From NCBI GenBank assembly GCA_018400955.1, contig JAGYLH010000003.1:27144-91143 (forward strand): a stretch of DNA of 64,000 bases, given 5' to 3'. This document shows positions 1 through 9,696 of the stretch, in pieces. Origin of the DNA: Bacteroidales bacterium (GTDB lineage Bacteria; Bacteroidota; Bacteroidia; Bacteroidales; F082). A program made the translations under genes and the position numbers. The notes below the pieces were generated by a model. That model was not told where the DNA came from, searched no databases, and saw only the letters and a program-made list of their open reading frames with translations. Every line of letters begins with the position of its first letter. The first letter of the stretch is position 1.

Positions 1-822
1 GACTATACGCGTAATTTCCATATGACCATTCAGCTTTCGCTGGATGGTTTTTCTTTTGCCATTTATGCTCCCGATAAGCGTCGATACGTAGGGTTGGAGG
101 TTTACCGATTTCATGATTTTGCCGACGAAATAAGGCTTACAGCTGCCCTTGATGAAATAATTATGTACAGACAATGGATTGCATATCCTTTTCAATCTGT
201 AACTGTAATGGTAGAGCACACAGCCAATACCCTGGTGCCTGCACCGCTTTTCGATGAAAAGGAAAAAGGCAATTACCTGGCCTTTAGTCAGCAATACCAT
301 GATAATGCACGGATAGTTACGGATAAACTAAAGCATACAGATGCATTCAATGTGTATTATCTGTCCAATGTGCTGGTTGAAAAAATAAAAGACTTGTGGG
401 CCAATGCAAAAATTGTGCACCTTTCCTCAGTATTGCTAGAGAGTCTTGGTGTTCAACATAAAAATAAGCCAACAGATAATTTGGTTTTTCTGCATGTAAG
501 GCATCGCACTTTTGACCTTGTGGTGTTGAAACAGGAAAAACTGAATTTCTATAATAATTTCAGATTCAACACAAAAGAAGATTTTGCCTATTTCCTGCTA
601 TTTTCAATGGAGCAATTGCGCCTTAACCCCGAAACAGTTGATCTGGTGTTGTTTGGCAATATCGAAAACAGCTCAGAAATTTATGATATGTGTTGGCGTT
701 ATGTGCGCAACATCCGCTACATCGAGCGCAACAACAATGCCTTTGAGTACAGCTATGTGCTCGAGAGCTTGTTTTCGCATCAGTATTATCTCCTTTTCTA
801 TGCTTTGCAATGCGAATTATAA
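1..822 (+). CDS. DUF3822 family protein (5' end outside window)
   Basis: This is a 266-residue reading frame from the first ATG, but the frame stays open to the window edge (DYTRNFH before the ATG), so the true start probably lies upstream. The N-terminal stretch QLSLDGFSFAIY and the later VFLHVRHRTFDLVV resemble the DUF3822 family of Bacteroidota, thought to have an actin/hexokinase-like fold but with no proven reaction. It overlaps rsmD by 13 bases, so the two are probably cotranscribed and translationally coupled. No signal peptide is seen, so it is likely cytoplasmic. The family call is from recognition of the sequence; function is unknown. Confidence 0.75.
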   Translation, partial: DYTRNFHMTIQLSLDGFSFAIYAPDKRRYVGLEVYRFHDFADEIRLTAALDEIIMYRQWIAYPFQSVTVMVEHTANTLVPAPLFDEKEKGNYLAFSQQYHDNARIVTDKLKHTDAFNVYYLSNVLVEKIKDLWANAKIVHLSSVLLESLGVQHKNKPTDNLVFLHVRHRTFDLVVLKQEKLNFYNNFRFNTKEDFAYFLLFSMEQLRLNPETVDLVLFGNIENSSEIYDMCWRYVRNIRYIERNNNAFEYSYVLESLFSHQYYLLFYALQCEL

Positions 823-1361
823 AAGGCCGTTTGCAGCGCAGGCTTATCCATGCACCCAGCAGTTTGCCCGTGAGGCCCACTACTGACCTGGCCAAGGAGA
901 GTTTGTTTAATATTCTTGAGAACCGCATTGATTTTCAGGGTATAAAAGCACTTGACTTATTTGCCGGAACAGGAAATATAAGCTATGAATTGTATTCGCG
1001 TGGATGTGCACAGGTTACAGCAATTGACAACAATTACAGGTGTACAAATTTCATTACCGAAATGGCGGCAAAATTTGAAATGGACACCTTGATAGTTGTT
1101 AAAGCAGATGTTTTCAGGTTTTTAAAGTCGAACAGGCAGCAGTATGATTTGGTTTTTGCCGACCCGCCTTATGATTCGGATTATTATCAGGACCTGGCAC
1201 AAGCTATTTGCGAAAAGGATATGCTGTCGGAAGATGGGTGGCTCGTTATTGAACATCCAAAAAATATAGATTACCGGCAACTGCCAGCTTTTGTTGAATT
1301 AAGACGCTATGGTAAGGTCCATTTCAGCTTTTTTCAGCCACAAAAAAAACCGGCGCTTTAA
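810..1361 (+). CDS. rsmD: 16S rRNA (guanine966-N2)-methyltransferase RsmD
   Basis: RsmD uses S-adenosylmethionine to methylate N2 of G966 in 16S rRNA during 30S assembly. The 183-residue protein shows the SAM-binding LDLFAGTGNISYE near residue 50 and the catalytic DPPY motif near residue 121, with the family's usual N-terminal RIIKGRLQRRL and RPTTDLAKESLFNIL. Length is normal for the family. The ATG lies inside the end of the DUF3822 gene, which suggests coupling. Its last codons overlap the terminator hairpin of the convergent DUF2795 gene. Confidence 0.93.
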   Translation: MRIIKGRLQRRLIHAPSSLPVRPTTDLAKESLFNILENRIDFQGIKALDLFAGTGNISYELYSRGCAQVTAIDNNYRCTNFITEMAAKFEMDTLIVVKADVFRFLKSNRQQYDLVFADPPYDSDYYQDLAQAICEKDMLSEDGWLVIEHPKNIDYRQLPAFVELRRYGKVHFSFFQPQKKPAL

Positions 1362-1370
1362 GGCTCCGGT
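1342..1370 (-). terminator. Rho-independent terminator of the DUF2795 gene
   Basis: Read on the minus strand, a GC-rich hairpin with ACCGG/CCGGT outer stem is followed by a run of eight T. It lies just downstream of the minus-strand DUF2795 stop and overlaps the 3' end of rsmD. Confidence 0.7.
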
Positions 1371-1400
1371 CTGTCTAAGAAAGTGAAATTTTAACTGAAA

Positions 1401-1622
1401 TCAGTATTCGTCTTCGTGAAAAAAGAAATCCTCTTTTGTAGGATAGTCAGGCCAGATGTCTTCAATGCGTTCGTAAACCTCGCCCTCGTCTTCCATTTCC
1501 TGAAAGTTTTCGATAACTTCTTGTGGTGCTCCCGACCGGATGGCCCACTCGAGCAATTCATCACGGGTGGCTGGCCAAGGTGCATCTTCCAGTTTTGACG
1601 CAAGTTCTAATGTCCAATACAT
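1401..1622 (-). CDS. DUF2795 domain-containing small protein
   Basis: This 73-residue acidic protein begins MYWTLELASKLEDAPWPAT and contains ELLEWAIRSGAP, EDEGEVYERIEDIWPDYP and FHEDEY. It is recognisable as the small DUF2795 protein widespread and highly conserved in Bacteroidota. The function is not known. It stands alone between its own promoter (TTG-N19-TACTTTTG) and its own terminator, so it is probably monocistronic and well expressed. The start is the ATG at 1622, because overlapping alternative frames (for example 1391-1603) lack family similarity. Confidence 0.85.
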   Translation of the reverse strand: MYWTLELASKLEDAPWPATRDELLEWAIRSGAPQEVIENFQEMEDEGEVYERIEDIWPDYPTKEDFFFHEDEY

Positions 1623-1650
1623 GGCTAAAAGTTTAGGTTATAATTTTTTG

Positions 1651-1680
1651 CAAAAGTAATTTTTTTTCGATTCAAGTCAA
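1651..1680 (-). promoter_or_regulatory. Bacteroidota-type promoter for DUF2795 gene
   Basis: On the minus strand a TACTTTTG box (TAnnTTTG consensus) is preceded, 19 bases upstream, by TTG. This fits the known -33/-7 promoter of Bacteroidota primary sigma factor and lies 28 bases before the ATG. Confidence 0.65.
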
Positions 1681-1706
1681 GTAAAATTTTCTAAACTTGG
1701 TTTGCT

Positions 1707-2273
1707 TTAAAATCGGGGCTTCCAGGGTGTTTCAATACTGGAAGTTAATTTTGTGAAATAGCGGGCCAACACAAAAAAGTAATCCGAGAGCCGGTTGAGG
1801 TATTGCAAGTCAATGGCTGGCACCGGATGAGTTTCGGTCAGTTGTATGCTGATGCGCTCGGCGCGCCTGCATACAGTGCGGGCAATATGGCTGTAACTAA
1901 CCAAAGGATGGCCACCCGGTAAAATAAAACTCGATAAGGGGGATAATTCCTCGTTCATGCGGTCAATTTCATTTTCAAGGAGCTTCACATCCTCTTCAAC
2001 CAAGGCAGGCAGTTTTCTCAAAACAGCTCCTTGCGGGTCTTCCGCCAGATGTGACTCCAGGGTAAACAATCGGTCTTGAATCTCTATAAGGATGTCGTTA
2101 AGTTGCCCGTCAATTGTGTTGTGGTCGCGTATAAGGCCAACAAAGGCATTCAGTTCATCCACAGTACCGTAAGCCTCAATCCGGCTGTGATATTTGGGCA
2201 CACGTGTGCCACCAATTAGTGAGGTCTGTCCTTTATCGCCTGTTCGCGTATAAATCTTCATTTCGTCGCTCAT
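1707..2273 (-). CDS. Cob(I)yrinic acid a,c-diamide adenosyltransferase (PduO type)
   Basis: This enzyme transfers the adenosyl group of ATP to cob(I)alamin, making coenzyme B12. The 188-residue protein carries the PduO-type N-terminal motif KIYTRTGDKGQTSLIGG, VDELNAFVG near residue 38 and the C-terminal CRRAER and YLNRLSDYFFVLAR motifs, all typical of this family. Length is normal. Translation may begin at the listed MSDEMK or at the internal MK five residues on. It sits between DUF2795 and the ABC ATPase on the same strand, but gaps suggest separate transcription. No other cobalamin gene or cobalamin riboswitch is seen nearby. Confidence 0.92.
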   Translation of the reverse strand: MSDEMKIYTRTGDKGQTSLIGGTRVPKYHSRIEAYGTVDELNAFVGLIRDHNTIDGQLNDILIEIQDRLFTLESHLAEDPQGAVLRKLPALVEEDVKLLENEIDRMNEELSPLSSFILPGGHPLVSYSHIARTVCRRAERISIQLTETHPVPAIDLQYLNRLSDYFFVLARYFTKLTSSIETPWKPRF

Positions 2274-2387
2274 GTCAAGTCTTTCTGTTGTTTGTAATAG
2301 TAATGAATTAACACCAAAGCTTTAAAAAAATTGTGTCAGCTGGATGTAACAAAAAATTCAGACAGATTGTTTGATCGAAAAAGTAAT

Positions 2388-3113
2388 TTACTTCATTTTG
2401 GATTTTAAAGAGATGGTCGCAATTTCAGTATTTACCTCGTCCGACTCAATCAGACCATCCCTTAGGCGTATGATACGGTGGGCGTGTTTGGCTATTTCTT
2501 CCTCGTGCGTAACGACAATGATGGTGTTGCCTTTGTGGTGAATTTCTTCGAGCAAGCCCATAATTTCAACAGAAGTTTTGGAGTCGAGGTTTCCGGTAGG
2601 CTCATCAGCAAGCAAAATTGAAGGCTGATTAACCAAGGCACGGGCAATGGCTACACGTTGCCGTTGCCCTCCCGAAAGCTCATTGGGCTTGTGTTTCATG
2701 CGGTCGGTCAGTTGCACATCTGCCAGCACTTTTTCGGCCACTTCAATGCGCTTGGCTTTTCCCACACCGGCATAAACCAGTGGCAACATTACATTTTCAA
2801 GTGCTGTTGACCGGGGTAAAAGGTTAAAAGTTTGAAAAATAAAACCAATCTCTTTATTTCGGATTTCGGCCAGCTCGTTATCGCCCAATATACTTACGTC
2901 CTGTCCGTTCAGCTCGTAGCGGCCCGAAGTGGGGGTGTCCAGGCATCCGAGAAGGTTCATCAGGGTAGATTTGCCCGATCCGGAGGGACCCATTAAGGCT
3001 ACGTACTCATTCCTGTTGATTTCCAGATCGATCGTGCGTAATGCGCGTACGGTTTCTGAGCCTACACGAAAATGACGTGATATTTTTTCGAGTTTGATAA
3101 CTTGATTTTCCAT
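2388..3113 (-). CDS. ABC transporter ATP-binding protein (MacB/LolD-like)
   Basis: This is the ATPase subunit of an ABC exporter of the MacB/LolD class, which drives transport of lipoproteins, peptides or drugs from the inner membrane. Walker A is GPSGSGKST, the signature is LSGGQRQR, and Walker B is [12 protein letters not shown] with the class-typical switch histidine in VVTHEEE. I chose the ATG at 3113 ([15 protein letters not shown]) over the upstream in-frame codon, since the domain begins directly after it. No permease gene is adjacent, so the partner must lie elsewhere. The specific substrate cannot be told from sequence. Confidence 0.9.
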   Translation of the reverse strand: MENQVIKLEKISRHFRVGSETVRALRTIDLEINRNEYVALMGPSGSGKSTLMNLLGCLDTPTSGRYELNGQDVSILGDNELAEIRNKEIGFIFQTFNLLPRSTALENVMLPLVYAGVGKAKRIEVAEKVLADVQLTDRMKHKPNELSGGQRQRVAIARALVNQPSILLADEPTGNLDSKTSVEIMGLLEEIHHKGNTIIVVTHEEEIAKHAHRIIRLRDGLIESDEVNTEIATISLKSKMK

Positions 3114-3135
3114 GAAATGTCTGTTTTGAGCCACA

Positions 3136-3143
3136 CAAAAGTA
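3136..3143 (-). promoter_or_regulatory. Candidate -7 promoter box for ABC ATPase gene
   Basis: TACTTTTG on the minus strand matches TAnnTTTG and lies 22 bases upstream of the chosen ATG at 3113. No -33 TTG is found at the usual distance. Confidence 0.45.
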
Positions 3144-3154
3144 ACAAACAATCC

Positions 3155-3949
3155 TTACATGCGTAAGGCAAATTCTTGTTTGCTCACACCATTTAGGAAG
3201 AAAACCATTCCCAGATGGAAAAAATCGAGGCTAATGCTCACTTTGGGGTGCTTTTTGATTTCATTCCATGCCGAAACCATCTCCTCTGATGCATAAATAT
3301 CATCAAAAATGAAAATACTTTTTTCGTGTGCTTTTTCCAGACACTGCTTGAAATACCTGATGGTAGGGTTTTTCCGGTGGTTTCCATCAAAATAAACCAG
3401 GTCAACTTTACCCATCTGGTTCAAAACGGGCTGCAATTCAACATCGAAATTACCAATAACCTGATCAATATTAGTAAGGTCAAATTTAATAAAATTACTT
3501 TGAGCTACAGAAGCCACCGAAGCACAACCTTCAATTGTTATCAGCTTGCCGTTGGGATTGCCCATTGCCAAAGGAATACTCCCCAAGCCGACCGAAGTGC
3601 CTAATTCCAACATTTGGGAAGGGCTAAAAAATTTAACTACTTTGTAAAGCAAAGCCGCTTCCCGCAGGCCTGAGCTCCGCTTTTTTGCCAATTTATTGAC
3701 TGCTATACGATAAGTAATGAATTTCTTTTTGCCCGAAGCAGCCCCAAAATCTACTGTTTCTATTACGTTTTTATTGGTAAAGTTGCGCTTGCGGGCTTGC
3801 TTAAAAACCTTACAAGCTTCATGAGGCTTCTTATCATGAATGATGTTTGTAATAAAGTCATACACAAATGGTGAGTGTATGCTGTGTTTGCCTTTGCGGC
3901 GCATTAAAAAAGATAAATAGCTATTTACCTTTATGAGGTAATTATTCAT
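3155..3949 (-). CDS. Class I SAM-dependent methyltransferase
   Basis: The protein (about 264 residues) has a Rossmann methyltransferase core, with motif [19 protein letters not shown] near residue 115, [18 protein letters not shown] (acidic loop after strand 2) and [16 protein letters not shown] as motif IV. The N-terminal segment [15 protein letters not shown] is common to a Bacteroidota methyltransferase group related to O-methyltransferases. The substrate is unknown. The start is set at [11 protein letters not shown]; the ORF track adds two residues. It is followed by the ABC ATPase gene with a 41-base gap containing a separate promoter box. Confidence 0.8.
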   Translation of the reverse strand: MNNYLIKVNSYLSFLMRRKGKHSIHSPFVYDFITNIIHDKKPHEACKVFKQARKRNFTNKNVIETVDFGAASGKKKFITYRIAVNKLAKKRSSGLREAALLYKVVKFFSPSQMLELGTSVGLGSIPLAMGNPNGKLITIEGCASVASVAQSNFIKFDLTNIDQVIGNFDVELQPVLNQMGKVDLVYFDGNHRKNPTIRYFKQCLEKAHEKSIFIFDDIYASEEMVSAWNEIKKHPKVSISLDFFHLGMVFFLNGVSKQEFALRM

Positions 3950-4013
3950 AAACAACTATACTTGGTGATAAACGCAGCTGAGAATGAAATTTGGTTGAGT
4001 TGATATTCATTTG

Positions 4014-4044
4014 CAAAGATATACAAAAACAGTTTGGAAAGCAA
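4014..4044 (-). promoter_or_regulatory. Bacteroidota-type promoter for methyltransferase gene
   Basis: On the minus strand TTG is followed after 20 bases by TATCTTTG, fitting the TTG-N19-21-TAnnTTTG consensus. It lies about 65 bases upstream of the ATG at 3949, inside the gap after the upstream secreted-protein gene. Confidence 0.6.
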
Positions 4045-4074
4045 TTAACAAGAGTATTAATAGAAATGCAGGTT

Positions 4075-5628
4075 TCATTCAAAAGCCAGCTTATTGATGT
4101 AAAAAACAGTTCGCAGATTATTATTGGTAAGCCTGTTATTTGCAATCTGCTGATAACCGAATGCCAGGTAATACTGCTCGTACCAATGGACGATCCGGCT
4201 GAAAGTTTCCTGCTGAATACGGTCGGTTGGGTAGAAAGTTTCGTTACGAATCTGTTCAACTTTTCCAATTACTTCTCCTTCATCAATAAGTTTGGATGTG
4301 ATACGGCCATTGGTGTTATAAACCATTATGATCCCTGTGGAATCAGTTTGGGCCCATACATGTTGGTCCAATTGTGGGCTGAGCAATTCACGCAATTCAA
4401 AATCATTGTTCCACAAGAGGTTGCCCTCGGTATTGAAGCCTGCAAGTAAATAATTGAAGAAGTTGTAGCCTTCAAAAATGGTATAAGTATAGGGGATAGG
4501 CCTGCCGTAAAAATCGTAATCCATGCGTGTTTCGGTGCGGTACTGTGGCCTGTAGGCTTCAGCACTGTATATTAATTGTCCGTTGTGTTGGGTAAGTTGA
4601 GGGTTGTAAAACTGAAAGGCCACATTGATTGGAACTTCATCCGACTTGCGCCTGCTGCGCGATTGACGCTGCCTGGCACGCATCAAATCATATACCGATA
4701 AGGAGGAGTATATATTATCGAAACTACTGAAATCAAAATGGGCAATTTCAACCTCTTTGTCTTGTGCCAATTTCATAAAGAAAAACCCTGAAGCCTCATT
4801 TTGCGCATCGGCCTGACCTTCGCGGATACGTCTGTCTCGCCTGTCAGGATCGTTATAACTCCCTATTGCAATCAGCTGATTCTCTTGGTGTAAGTGGAGT
4901 ACATAGGAGTGCAAAAACCGCTGCTGTTCATCAGCATATTGCTTGCGGAAGTTTTCATTGCCATTGGAGTCGAGTACAATAAATAAATCTGAATCAAACG
5001 AATTGCCCTGATAAAGTTTGGCTGCAACCAGAAACATTCCTGTGTGCCGGTCAAGGGCAGCTTGTTGTAAAATCACTTGATTTTCAACTTGCAGGGACAC
5101 AGATTTAATGGTGCCATCCCCAAGATTCAGCATCAATATGTCTGCCTGATAGCGAGGTAAGTTAATGGCAATCAAAGCATAATGACTTCCTGTTTCAAAG
5201 CCTGCAATTTCAGCCTTTTCGGGCAGGCTGCCACTCATAAGGTTAAATGATTCTTTTTCGATATCGTAAATAAGCAACTGAAATCCTGACTGTCCTGCTG
5301 ATTTGCTGTTGCGTATCGAAAAAAGGAAATACACCTTGTTTTGCACCTTTCTCTTTTGCTCGAAAACCATCCCATCAGCTAAGGCAACAAACTGCAGCCA
5401 GCTTTCCTCCATTTGTGTATCATATAGATTGAAATACCATTTTCTGTGGCCATTTTCATTGAGTTCATTGCTTTCGTAGAACAACAAAAAGCCATGGCTG
5501 TGCAAAGGTTCAAGATGGTAAACGCGTGTATCAATGCGTGCAGGCAGCTCAATACGCAGTGGTCTTTGGGCGGTCAATACGGGCAAATGCATAACCAGCA
5601 TCAATATGAATACTGTCAAATTGCGCAT
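4075..5628 (-). CDS. Hypothetical secreted protein, propeller-like
   Basis: I do not recognise the family. The protein starts MRNLTVFILMLVMHLPVLTAQ, a clear signal peptide, so it is exported. About 515 residues follow, rich in aromatic and beta-strand-like segments with phrases such as FYESNELNENG, LFIVLDSNGNENF and YLLAGFNTEGNLLWNN. These resemble proteins that walk around a beta-propeller, but no exact repeat is visible. A highly basic stretch RARQRQSRSRRKSDE lies in the second half. There is no lipobox and no T9SS C-terminal domain. In-frame upstream starts exist (5640, 5667), but the signal peptide fits the chosen one best. Confidence 0.6.
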   Translation of the reverse strand: MRNLTVFILMLVMHLPVLTAQRPLRIELPARIDTRVYHLEPLHSHGFLLFYESNELNENGHRKWYFNLYDTQMEESWLQFVALADGMVFEQKRKVQNKVYFLFSIRNSKSAGQSGFQLLIYDIEKESFNLMSGSLPEKAEIAGFETGSHYALIAINLPRYQADILMLNLGDGTIKSVSLQVENQVILQQAALDRHTGMFLVAAKLYQGNSFDSDLFIVLDSNGNENFRKQYADEQQRFLHSYVLHLHQENQLIAIGSYNDPDRRDRRIREGQADAQNEASGFFFMKLAQDKEVEIAHFDFSSFDNIYSSLSVYDLMRARQRQSRSRRKSDEVPINVAFQFYNPQLTQHNGQLIYSAEAYRPQYRTETRMDYDFYGRPIPYTYTIFEGYNFFNYLLAGFNTEGNLLWNNDFELRELLSPQLDQHVWAQTDSTGIIMVYNTNGRITSKLIDEGEVIGKVEQIRNETFYPTDRIQQETFSRIVHWYEQYYLAFGYQQIANNRLTNNNLRTVFYINKLAFE

Positions 5629-5690
5629 TGGTTTATGCATTGATTTGCTTATTGTGTATTTCACCATGGTAAACCATTGTATATTGCTTG

Positions 5691-5742
5691 CAAAAATAAT
5701 AGCTTTACCAACACCCGGAGTTCCTTTGGCTGGTAAAGCTAT
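5691..5742 (-). terminator. Terminator of the T9SS cargo gene 5774-7303
   Basis: A perfect 12-base inverted repeat (TAGCTTTACCA/TGGTAAAGCTA core) lies just after the minus-strand stop at 5774 and is followed on that strand by TATTTTTG. The T-rich end also matches TAnnTTTG (5691-5698), so it may double as the promoter box of the next gene. Confidence 0.7.
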
Positions 5743-5773
5743 CTAAACAAAATTTATTTCAGCTCAGATCAGC

Positions 5774-7303
5774 TTACTTTATTTGAACCCTGGAATATTG
5801 GATTTCACCAGACTGAAGTTCCAAGCGTAAAATATACGTTCCTGCCTGAACATGCGAAACACCAATCCGGGTACTACCAGAACCTATTTTTTCATGATGT
5901 ACAATTCTGCCGGCCATGTCAAGTACTGACAATTCTGCACTTACTTTTGTTTCAACATATACAACATCCTTTGCGGGGTTTGGATATACGTTAAAGGAAG
6001 TTGCATCAAGCTGGTTCAAGCCAACAGGTTCACCATTTACGAAGAGTTCATCGATTTGCCACCATCGGTAAGTGCCTGGATTATATTGGTACTTGAAACC
6101 AATAAAAACTTGTTCTCTGCTAACATTCGACAGGTCGATTGTGCCTGAAGATGCCCAAGTTTCTTCAGCTGTTGGCTGCGTAAAGGGCAACTCAGTCCAA
6201 TCATAATCAGCAGGATTTCCTACTCCGGGATAGTTTAAAGAATAATACAGCTTCAGGTAGTTTTCGTCATCATCTTCACCAAAGCGATACCATGATTCAA
6301 AAATCATGGTCCCAAAAAGGTAATTACCAAAATCGATTCCCGGTAAAATCAGCCAGTCAATTTCCACATCACCTGAATTGTGACCATTCATCTGGGCCCA
6401 TTCATTGTTATTCCATAACCATGTTTTGGTATCGCCCGAAACGCTGTGCACATAGCATTTGCCTAAACCATCATCAAACGATTCGCTATAAGGCAGATCA
6501 GTGAATGAAGGTTCTACAAAAGTGTAAACGGCAGTGGCTATAATGCTTGGATTGTGATCAGGAGCGTAGGCTTTGGCTTTTAAGGTGGTGTTTGAAGAAA
6601 TTGCAATTGCACCGGCATATACTGTGCTGCTTTGATCGGGGTCGTCGCCGTCGGTGGTGTAATAGATGGTTGCGTCTTCGGTAGTTGTTGTTATTTCAAC
6701 AGTTATCGGATTAAAATAAGTACCTGTTCCAGGCATTATAACAGGTATGGCAACAGTTGGTGTGTCACCGAAATCGGTCAACAAAATATCATCGATATTG
6801 AGCCTGCGGTTTGCGGTTCCATCTTCTATAGCTCTTTTAATACGGATGCTAACATTGCCGTCAACATTAACAGCAGCAACAAACTGTTGTACTTCGTCGG
6901 AAGCAGGTGCAGTAAAATCATCGCCAACTTGCACCCAACTGGTACCTTGGTTAATACTGTACTCAACTTTCCAGTCAACCTGGGCATCTGTTCCGTAACG
7001 ACGATAGTAAAAACTAATTTCGCCAAGGCCATTGGGTTTGCTTTGCAACATGGTCATCGATGAGGTGGCATATCCACGCAGGCGTGCCGAACGTTCACCA
7101 AATTTGAAATCGGCTTCCAGATTGCCAATTAATGCTTCGGTCATGTCCCAGTCTAAACCGCTCAGGTTTACGGTGCCTGATGCGTAGGCAGGTTTAATTT
7201 CGTCTTCACCTTCAAAATTAACAAGGTATTGCCCCTGCAAGCTAAAAGCAAAAGTGAGTGCAAGCAGCAGCAAAATTTTCTTTAAATGAGTAAAATTTTT
7301 CAT
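5774..7303 (-). CDS. T9SS-sorted secreted protein with chitobiase-like and anchor-J domains
   Basis: This 509-residue protein begins with a signal peptide (FTHLKKILLLLALTFAFSLQGQ). Residues 25-175 form a beta-sandwich region ending RRLNIDDILLTDFG, as in many secreted nuclease and adhesin proteins. Residues 185-265 (VIMPGTGTYFNPITVEITT through TLKAKAYA) match the chitobiase/beta-hexosaminidase C-terminal repeat. Residues 270-430 look like a choice-of-anchor J/MAM-type domain (SESFDDGLGKCYV, WQIDELFVNGE). The end FNVYPNPAKDVVYVE through GTYILRLELQSGE is a type A T9SS sorting domain. It is therefore probably delivered to the cell surface. No catalytic residues can be assigned; an adhesin or binding role is possible. 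Confidence 0.8.
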   Translation of the reverse strand: MKNFTHLKKILLLLALTFAFSLQGQYLVNFEGEDEIKPAYASGTVNLSGLDWDMTEALIGNLEADFKFGERSARLRGYATSSMTMLQSKPNGLGEISFYYRRYGTDAQVDWKVEYSINQGTSWVQVGDDFTAPASDEVQQFVAAVNVDGNVSIRIKRAIEDGTANRRLNIDDILLTDFGDTPTVAIPVIMPGTGTYFNPITVEITTTTEDATIYYTTDGDDPDQSSTVYAGAIAISSNTTLKAKAYAPDHNPSIIATAVYTFVEPSFTDLPYSESFDDGLGKCYVHSVSGDTKTWLWNNNEWAQMNGHNSGDVEIDWLILPGIDFGNYLFGTMIFESWYRFGEDDDENYLKLYYSLNYPGVGNPADYDWTELPFTQPTAEETWASSGTIDLSNVSREQVFIGFKYQYNPGTYRWWQIDELFVNGEPVGLNQLDATSFNVYPNPAKDVVYVETKVSAELSVLDMAGRIVHHEKIGSGSTRIGVSHVQAGTYILRLELQSGEIQYSRVQIK

Positions 7304-7402
7304 AGTTTAAATGTTTGTTGAATTAAATGCTTTGTTTCCGTTGGTAAAATTAAGGTTTTATTTTTGGGTGACTCTTTGACTCCCTCAAAATTAACAAAAA
7401 AT

Positions 7403-7431
7403 AAAACCGGCTGCACGAGACAGCCGGTTTT
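7403..7431 (-). terminator. Terminator of dnaK
   Basis: A perfect 11-base stem (AAAACCGGCTG/CAGCCGGTTTT) lies 30 bases after the dnaK stop and is followed on the minus strand by ATTTTTTG. A typical rho-independent terminator. Confidence 0.85.
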
Positions 7432-7460
7432 GTGTATATAATGAGTTGTGAAAACACAAC

Positions 7461-9383
7461 CTATTTTTTGTCGTCAACTTCTTCAAAATCAACGTCGGTA
7501 ACTTCATCGTCACCTCCGCCCTTTTGATCAGCAGGGCCATCCTGGGCCTGACCGGCAGGATCTTGTGCCCCACCTTCGGCTTGGGTGTTTTTGTACATTT
7601 CCTCACTGGCTGATTGCCATATTCCATTCAACTTGGTCATGGCAGCATCAACTGCAGTCAGGTCCTGGGCTTTGTGGGCATTTCGCAGTTCTTCCAAAGC
7701 CGATTCAATTTCGGTTTTCTTTTCAGCAGGAAGCTTGTCGCCATAATCCTTCAATTGTTTCTCTGTTTGGAAGATGAGGCCATCAGCGGCATTGAGCTTA
7801 TCCACTTTTTCGCGTTCACGCTTATCTGTTTCAGCATTGGAAGTGGCTTCGTCTTTCATGCGTTGTATTTCTGCATCAGACAAACCTGAAGAGGCTTCGA
7901 TTCGGATACTTTGTGTTTTTCCGGTAGCTTTGTCCTTGGCTGAAACGTTGAGGATACCGTTCGAGTCGATGTCGAAAGTAACTTCGACTTGCGGAACACC
8001 ACGTGGTGATGGCGGAATGCCGTCGAGGTGAAAGCGTCCGATGCTTTTGTTTTGATTAGCCATTGGCCGCTCACCTTGCAGTACGTGAATTTCAACAGAA
8101 GGCTGATTGTCAGAAGCAGTTGAAAAAGTTTCTGATTTCTTGGTCGGGATTGTTGTGTTGGATTCAATCAGACGTGTCATTACGCCTCCAAGTGTTTCAA
8201 TACCAAGTGATAATGGTGTAACGTCGAGCAAGAGTACATCTTTTACTTCACCTGTTAATACACCACCCTGAATAGCTGCACCAATGGCAACTACCTCATC
8301 AGGATTTACTCCTTTTGAAGGTTCTTTACCAAAGAATTCCTTAACTATTTTTTGAATTGCTGGAATACGGGTTGAGCCACCAACCAGGATTACTTCGTCC
8401 ACGTCTGCGGCTTTCATACCGGCATCTGACAAGGCTTTACGGCAAGGTTCAATTGTTGCACGGATCAGGCTGTCAGTTAGTTGCTCAAACTTTGAACGAC
8501 TTAATTTACGCACCAAGTGTTTTGGCACACCGTCAACAGGCATAATATAGGGCAGGTTGATCTCAGTTTCATTTGAGCTTGACAATTCGATTTTGGCTTT
8601 TTCAGAGGCTTCTTTGAGTCTTTGAAGTGCCATGGGGTCTTTGCGCAAGTCGGGGCCTTCGTCTTTTTTGAATTCCTCGGCCAGCCAATTGATAATTTTT
8701 TCATCAAAGTCATCGCCACCAAGGTGTGTATCCCCGTTGGTTGATTTTACTTCGAACACGCCATCGCCCATTTCAAGGATGGATATGTCAAAAGTGCCGC
8801 CACCAAGGTCAAAAACTGCAACCTTCACATCGTTTGATTTCCGGTCGAGGCCATAGGCCAATGCAGCAGCTGTTGGCTCATTGATAATACGTTTAACGGT
8901 AAGGCCGGCAATTTCGCCCGCTTCTTTTGTGGCCTGACGCTGCGAGTCGCTAAAATAAGCCGGTACGGTAATAACGGCTTCCGTAACGGTTTGGCCTAAA
9001 TAATCTTCAGCAGTTTTTTTCATTTTCTGCAACACCATGGCCGAAATTTCCTGAGGTGTATATTTTCGGTCATCAATCTGAACGCGAGGAGTGTTGTTTT
9101 CGCCTTTTACCACAACATAAGGAACTCGGTCCTTTTCTTTGGTAACCCGGTCGAATGTTTCGCCCATAAAACGCTTGATTGAATACACTGTTTTGGTAGG
9201 ATTTGTAATTGCCTGGCGCTTGGCCGGGTCGCCTACCTTGCGCTCACCGTTTTCAGTGAATGCAACTATGGAAGGGGTCGTACGTCTTCCTTCGCTATTA
9301 GGAATAACAACTGGCTCGTTGCCTTCCATTACTGCAACGCAAGAGTTGGTCGTTCCCAAGTCAATTCCTATGATTTTTCCCAT
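7461..9383 (-). CDS. dnaK: Molecular chaperone DnaK (Hsp70)
   Basis: DnaK is the ATP-driven Hsp70 chaperone that binds exposed hydrophobic segments with DnaJ and GrpE. The 640-residue product starts [20 protein letters not shown] and shows [17 protein letters not shown] and [12 protein letters not shown] of the actin-like ATPase, the linker [13 protein letters not shown] near residue 390, and the acidic tail EEVDDKK. Length and motifs are complete. The gene stands alone here, without grpE or dnaJ. It has an unusually strong Shine-Dalgarno sequence for this phylum and its own terminator. Confidence 0.98.
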   Translation of the reverse strand: MGKIIGIDLGTTNSCVAVMEGNEPVVIPNSEGRRTTPSIVAFTENGERKVGDPAKRQAITNPTKTVYSIKRFMGETFDRVTKEKDRVPYVVVKGENNTPRVQIDDRKYTPQEISAMVLQKMKKTAEDYLGQTVTEAVITVPAYFSDSQRQATKEAGEIAGLTVKRIINEPTAAALAYGLDRKSNDVKVAVFDLGGGTFDISILEMGDGVFEVKSTNGDTHLGGDDFDEKIINWLAEEFKKDEGPDLRKDPMALQRLKEASEKAKIELSSSNETEINLPYIMPVDGVPKHLVRKLSRSKFEQLTDSLIRATIEPCRKALSDAGMKAADVDEVILVGGSTRIPAIQKIVKEFFGKEPSKGVNPDEVVAIGAAIQGGVLTGEVKDVLLLDVTPLSLGIETLGGVMTRLIESNTTIPTKKSETFSTASDNQPSVEIHVLQGERPMANQNKSIGRFHLDGIPPSPRGVPQVEVTFDIDSNGILNVSAKDKATGKTQSIRIEASSGLSDAEIQRMKDEATSNAETDKREREKVDKLNAADGLIFQTEKQLKDYGDKLPAEKKTEIESALEELRNAHKAQDLTAVDAAMTKLNGIWQSASEEMYKNTQAEGGAQDPAGQAQDGPADQKGGGDDEVTDVDFEEVDDKK

Positions 9384-9390
9384 TGTTTAT

Positions 9391-9397
9391 CCTCCTT
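9391..9397 (-). promoter_or_regulatory. Strong Shine-Dalgarno of dnaK
   Basis: AAGGAGG on the minus strand lies 7 bases before the dnaK ATG. Most genes here lack such a site, so this one fixes the dnaK start and suggests high translation. Confidence 0.75.
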
Positions 9398-9696
9398 ATT
9401 AAAAATGATATTAAAGTTTAAATTCTTTTTTAGTTTGTACTTCAGCAGGAAATTGGCAATCATTATGCCAAAGGCTGATAGGCAAGTTGTATCAGAGAAA
9501 GCTGCCAATTAATAAGTAATTGTATTTCGAATAAAATACTATATATCAAAAATATAGGGTGTTTTTATTGAAGCTGAAACAGACTTCTGTTTACTGACAC
9601 ATTTCAGGTGACAAAAAGGCAGGAATGGAAATTTTGGTATTTAAGGCGATTTAAAGACTGTTAATTTTCAACTTCCGGATTTATTATTGCGTCATT
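9398..9696. other. Intergenic region upstream of dnaK, with an inverted repeat
   Basis: This stretch of about 300 bases must hold the dnaK promoter. It contains a perfect inverted repeat TTGGCA-N7-TGCCAA at 9453-9471, about 70-90 bases before the ATG. It is not the CIRCE element (TTAGCACTC-N9-GAGTGCTAA) bound by HrcA. I see no ORF or RNA gene. Confidence 0.45.

Noticed and set aside
9453-9471. CIRCE/HrcA operator before dnaK
   Set aside because: The repeat is TTGGCA-N7-TGCCAA, with no match to the CIRCE consensus in arm sequence or spacing.
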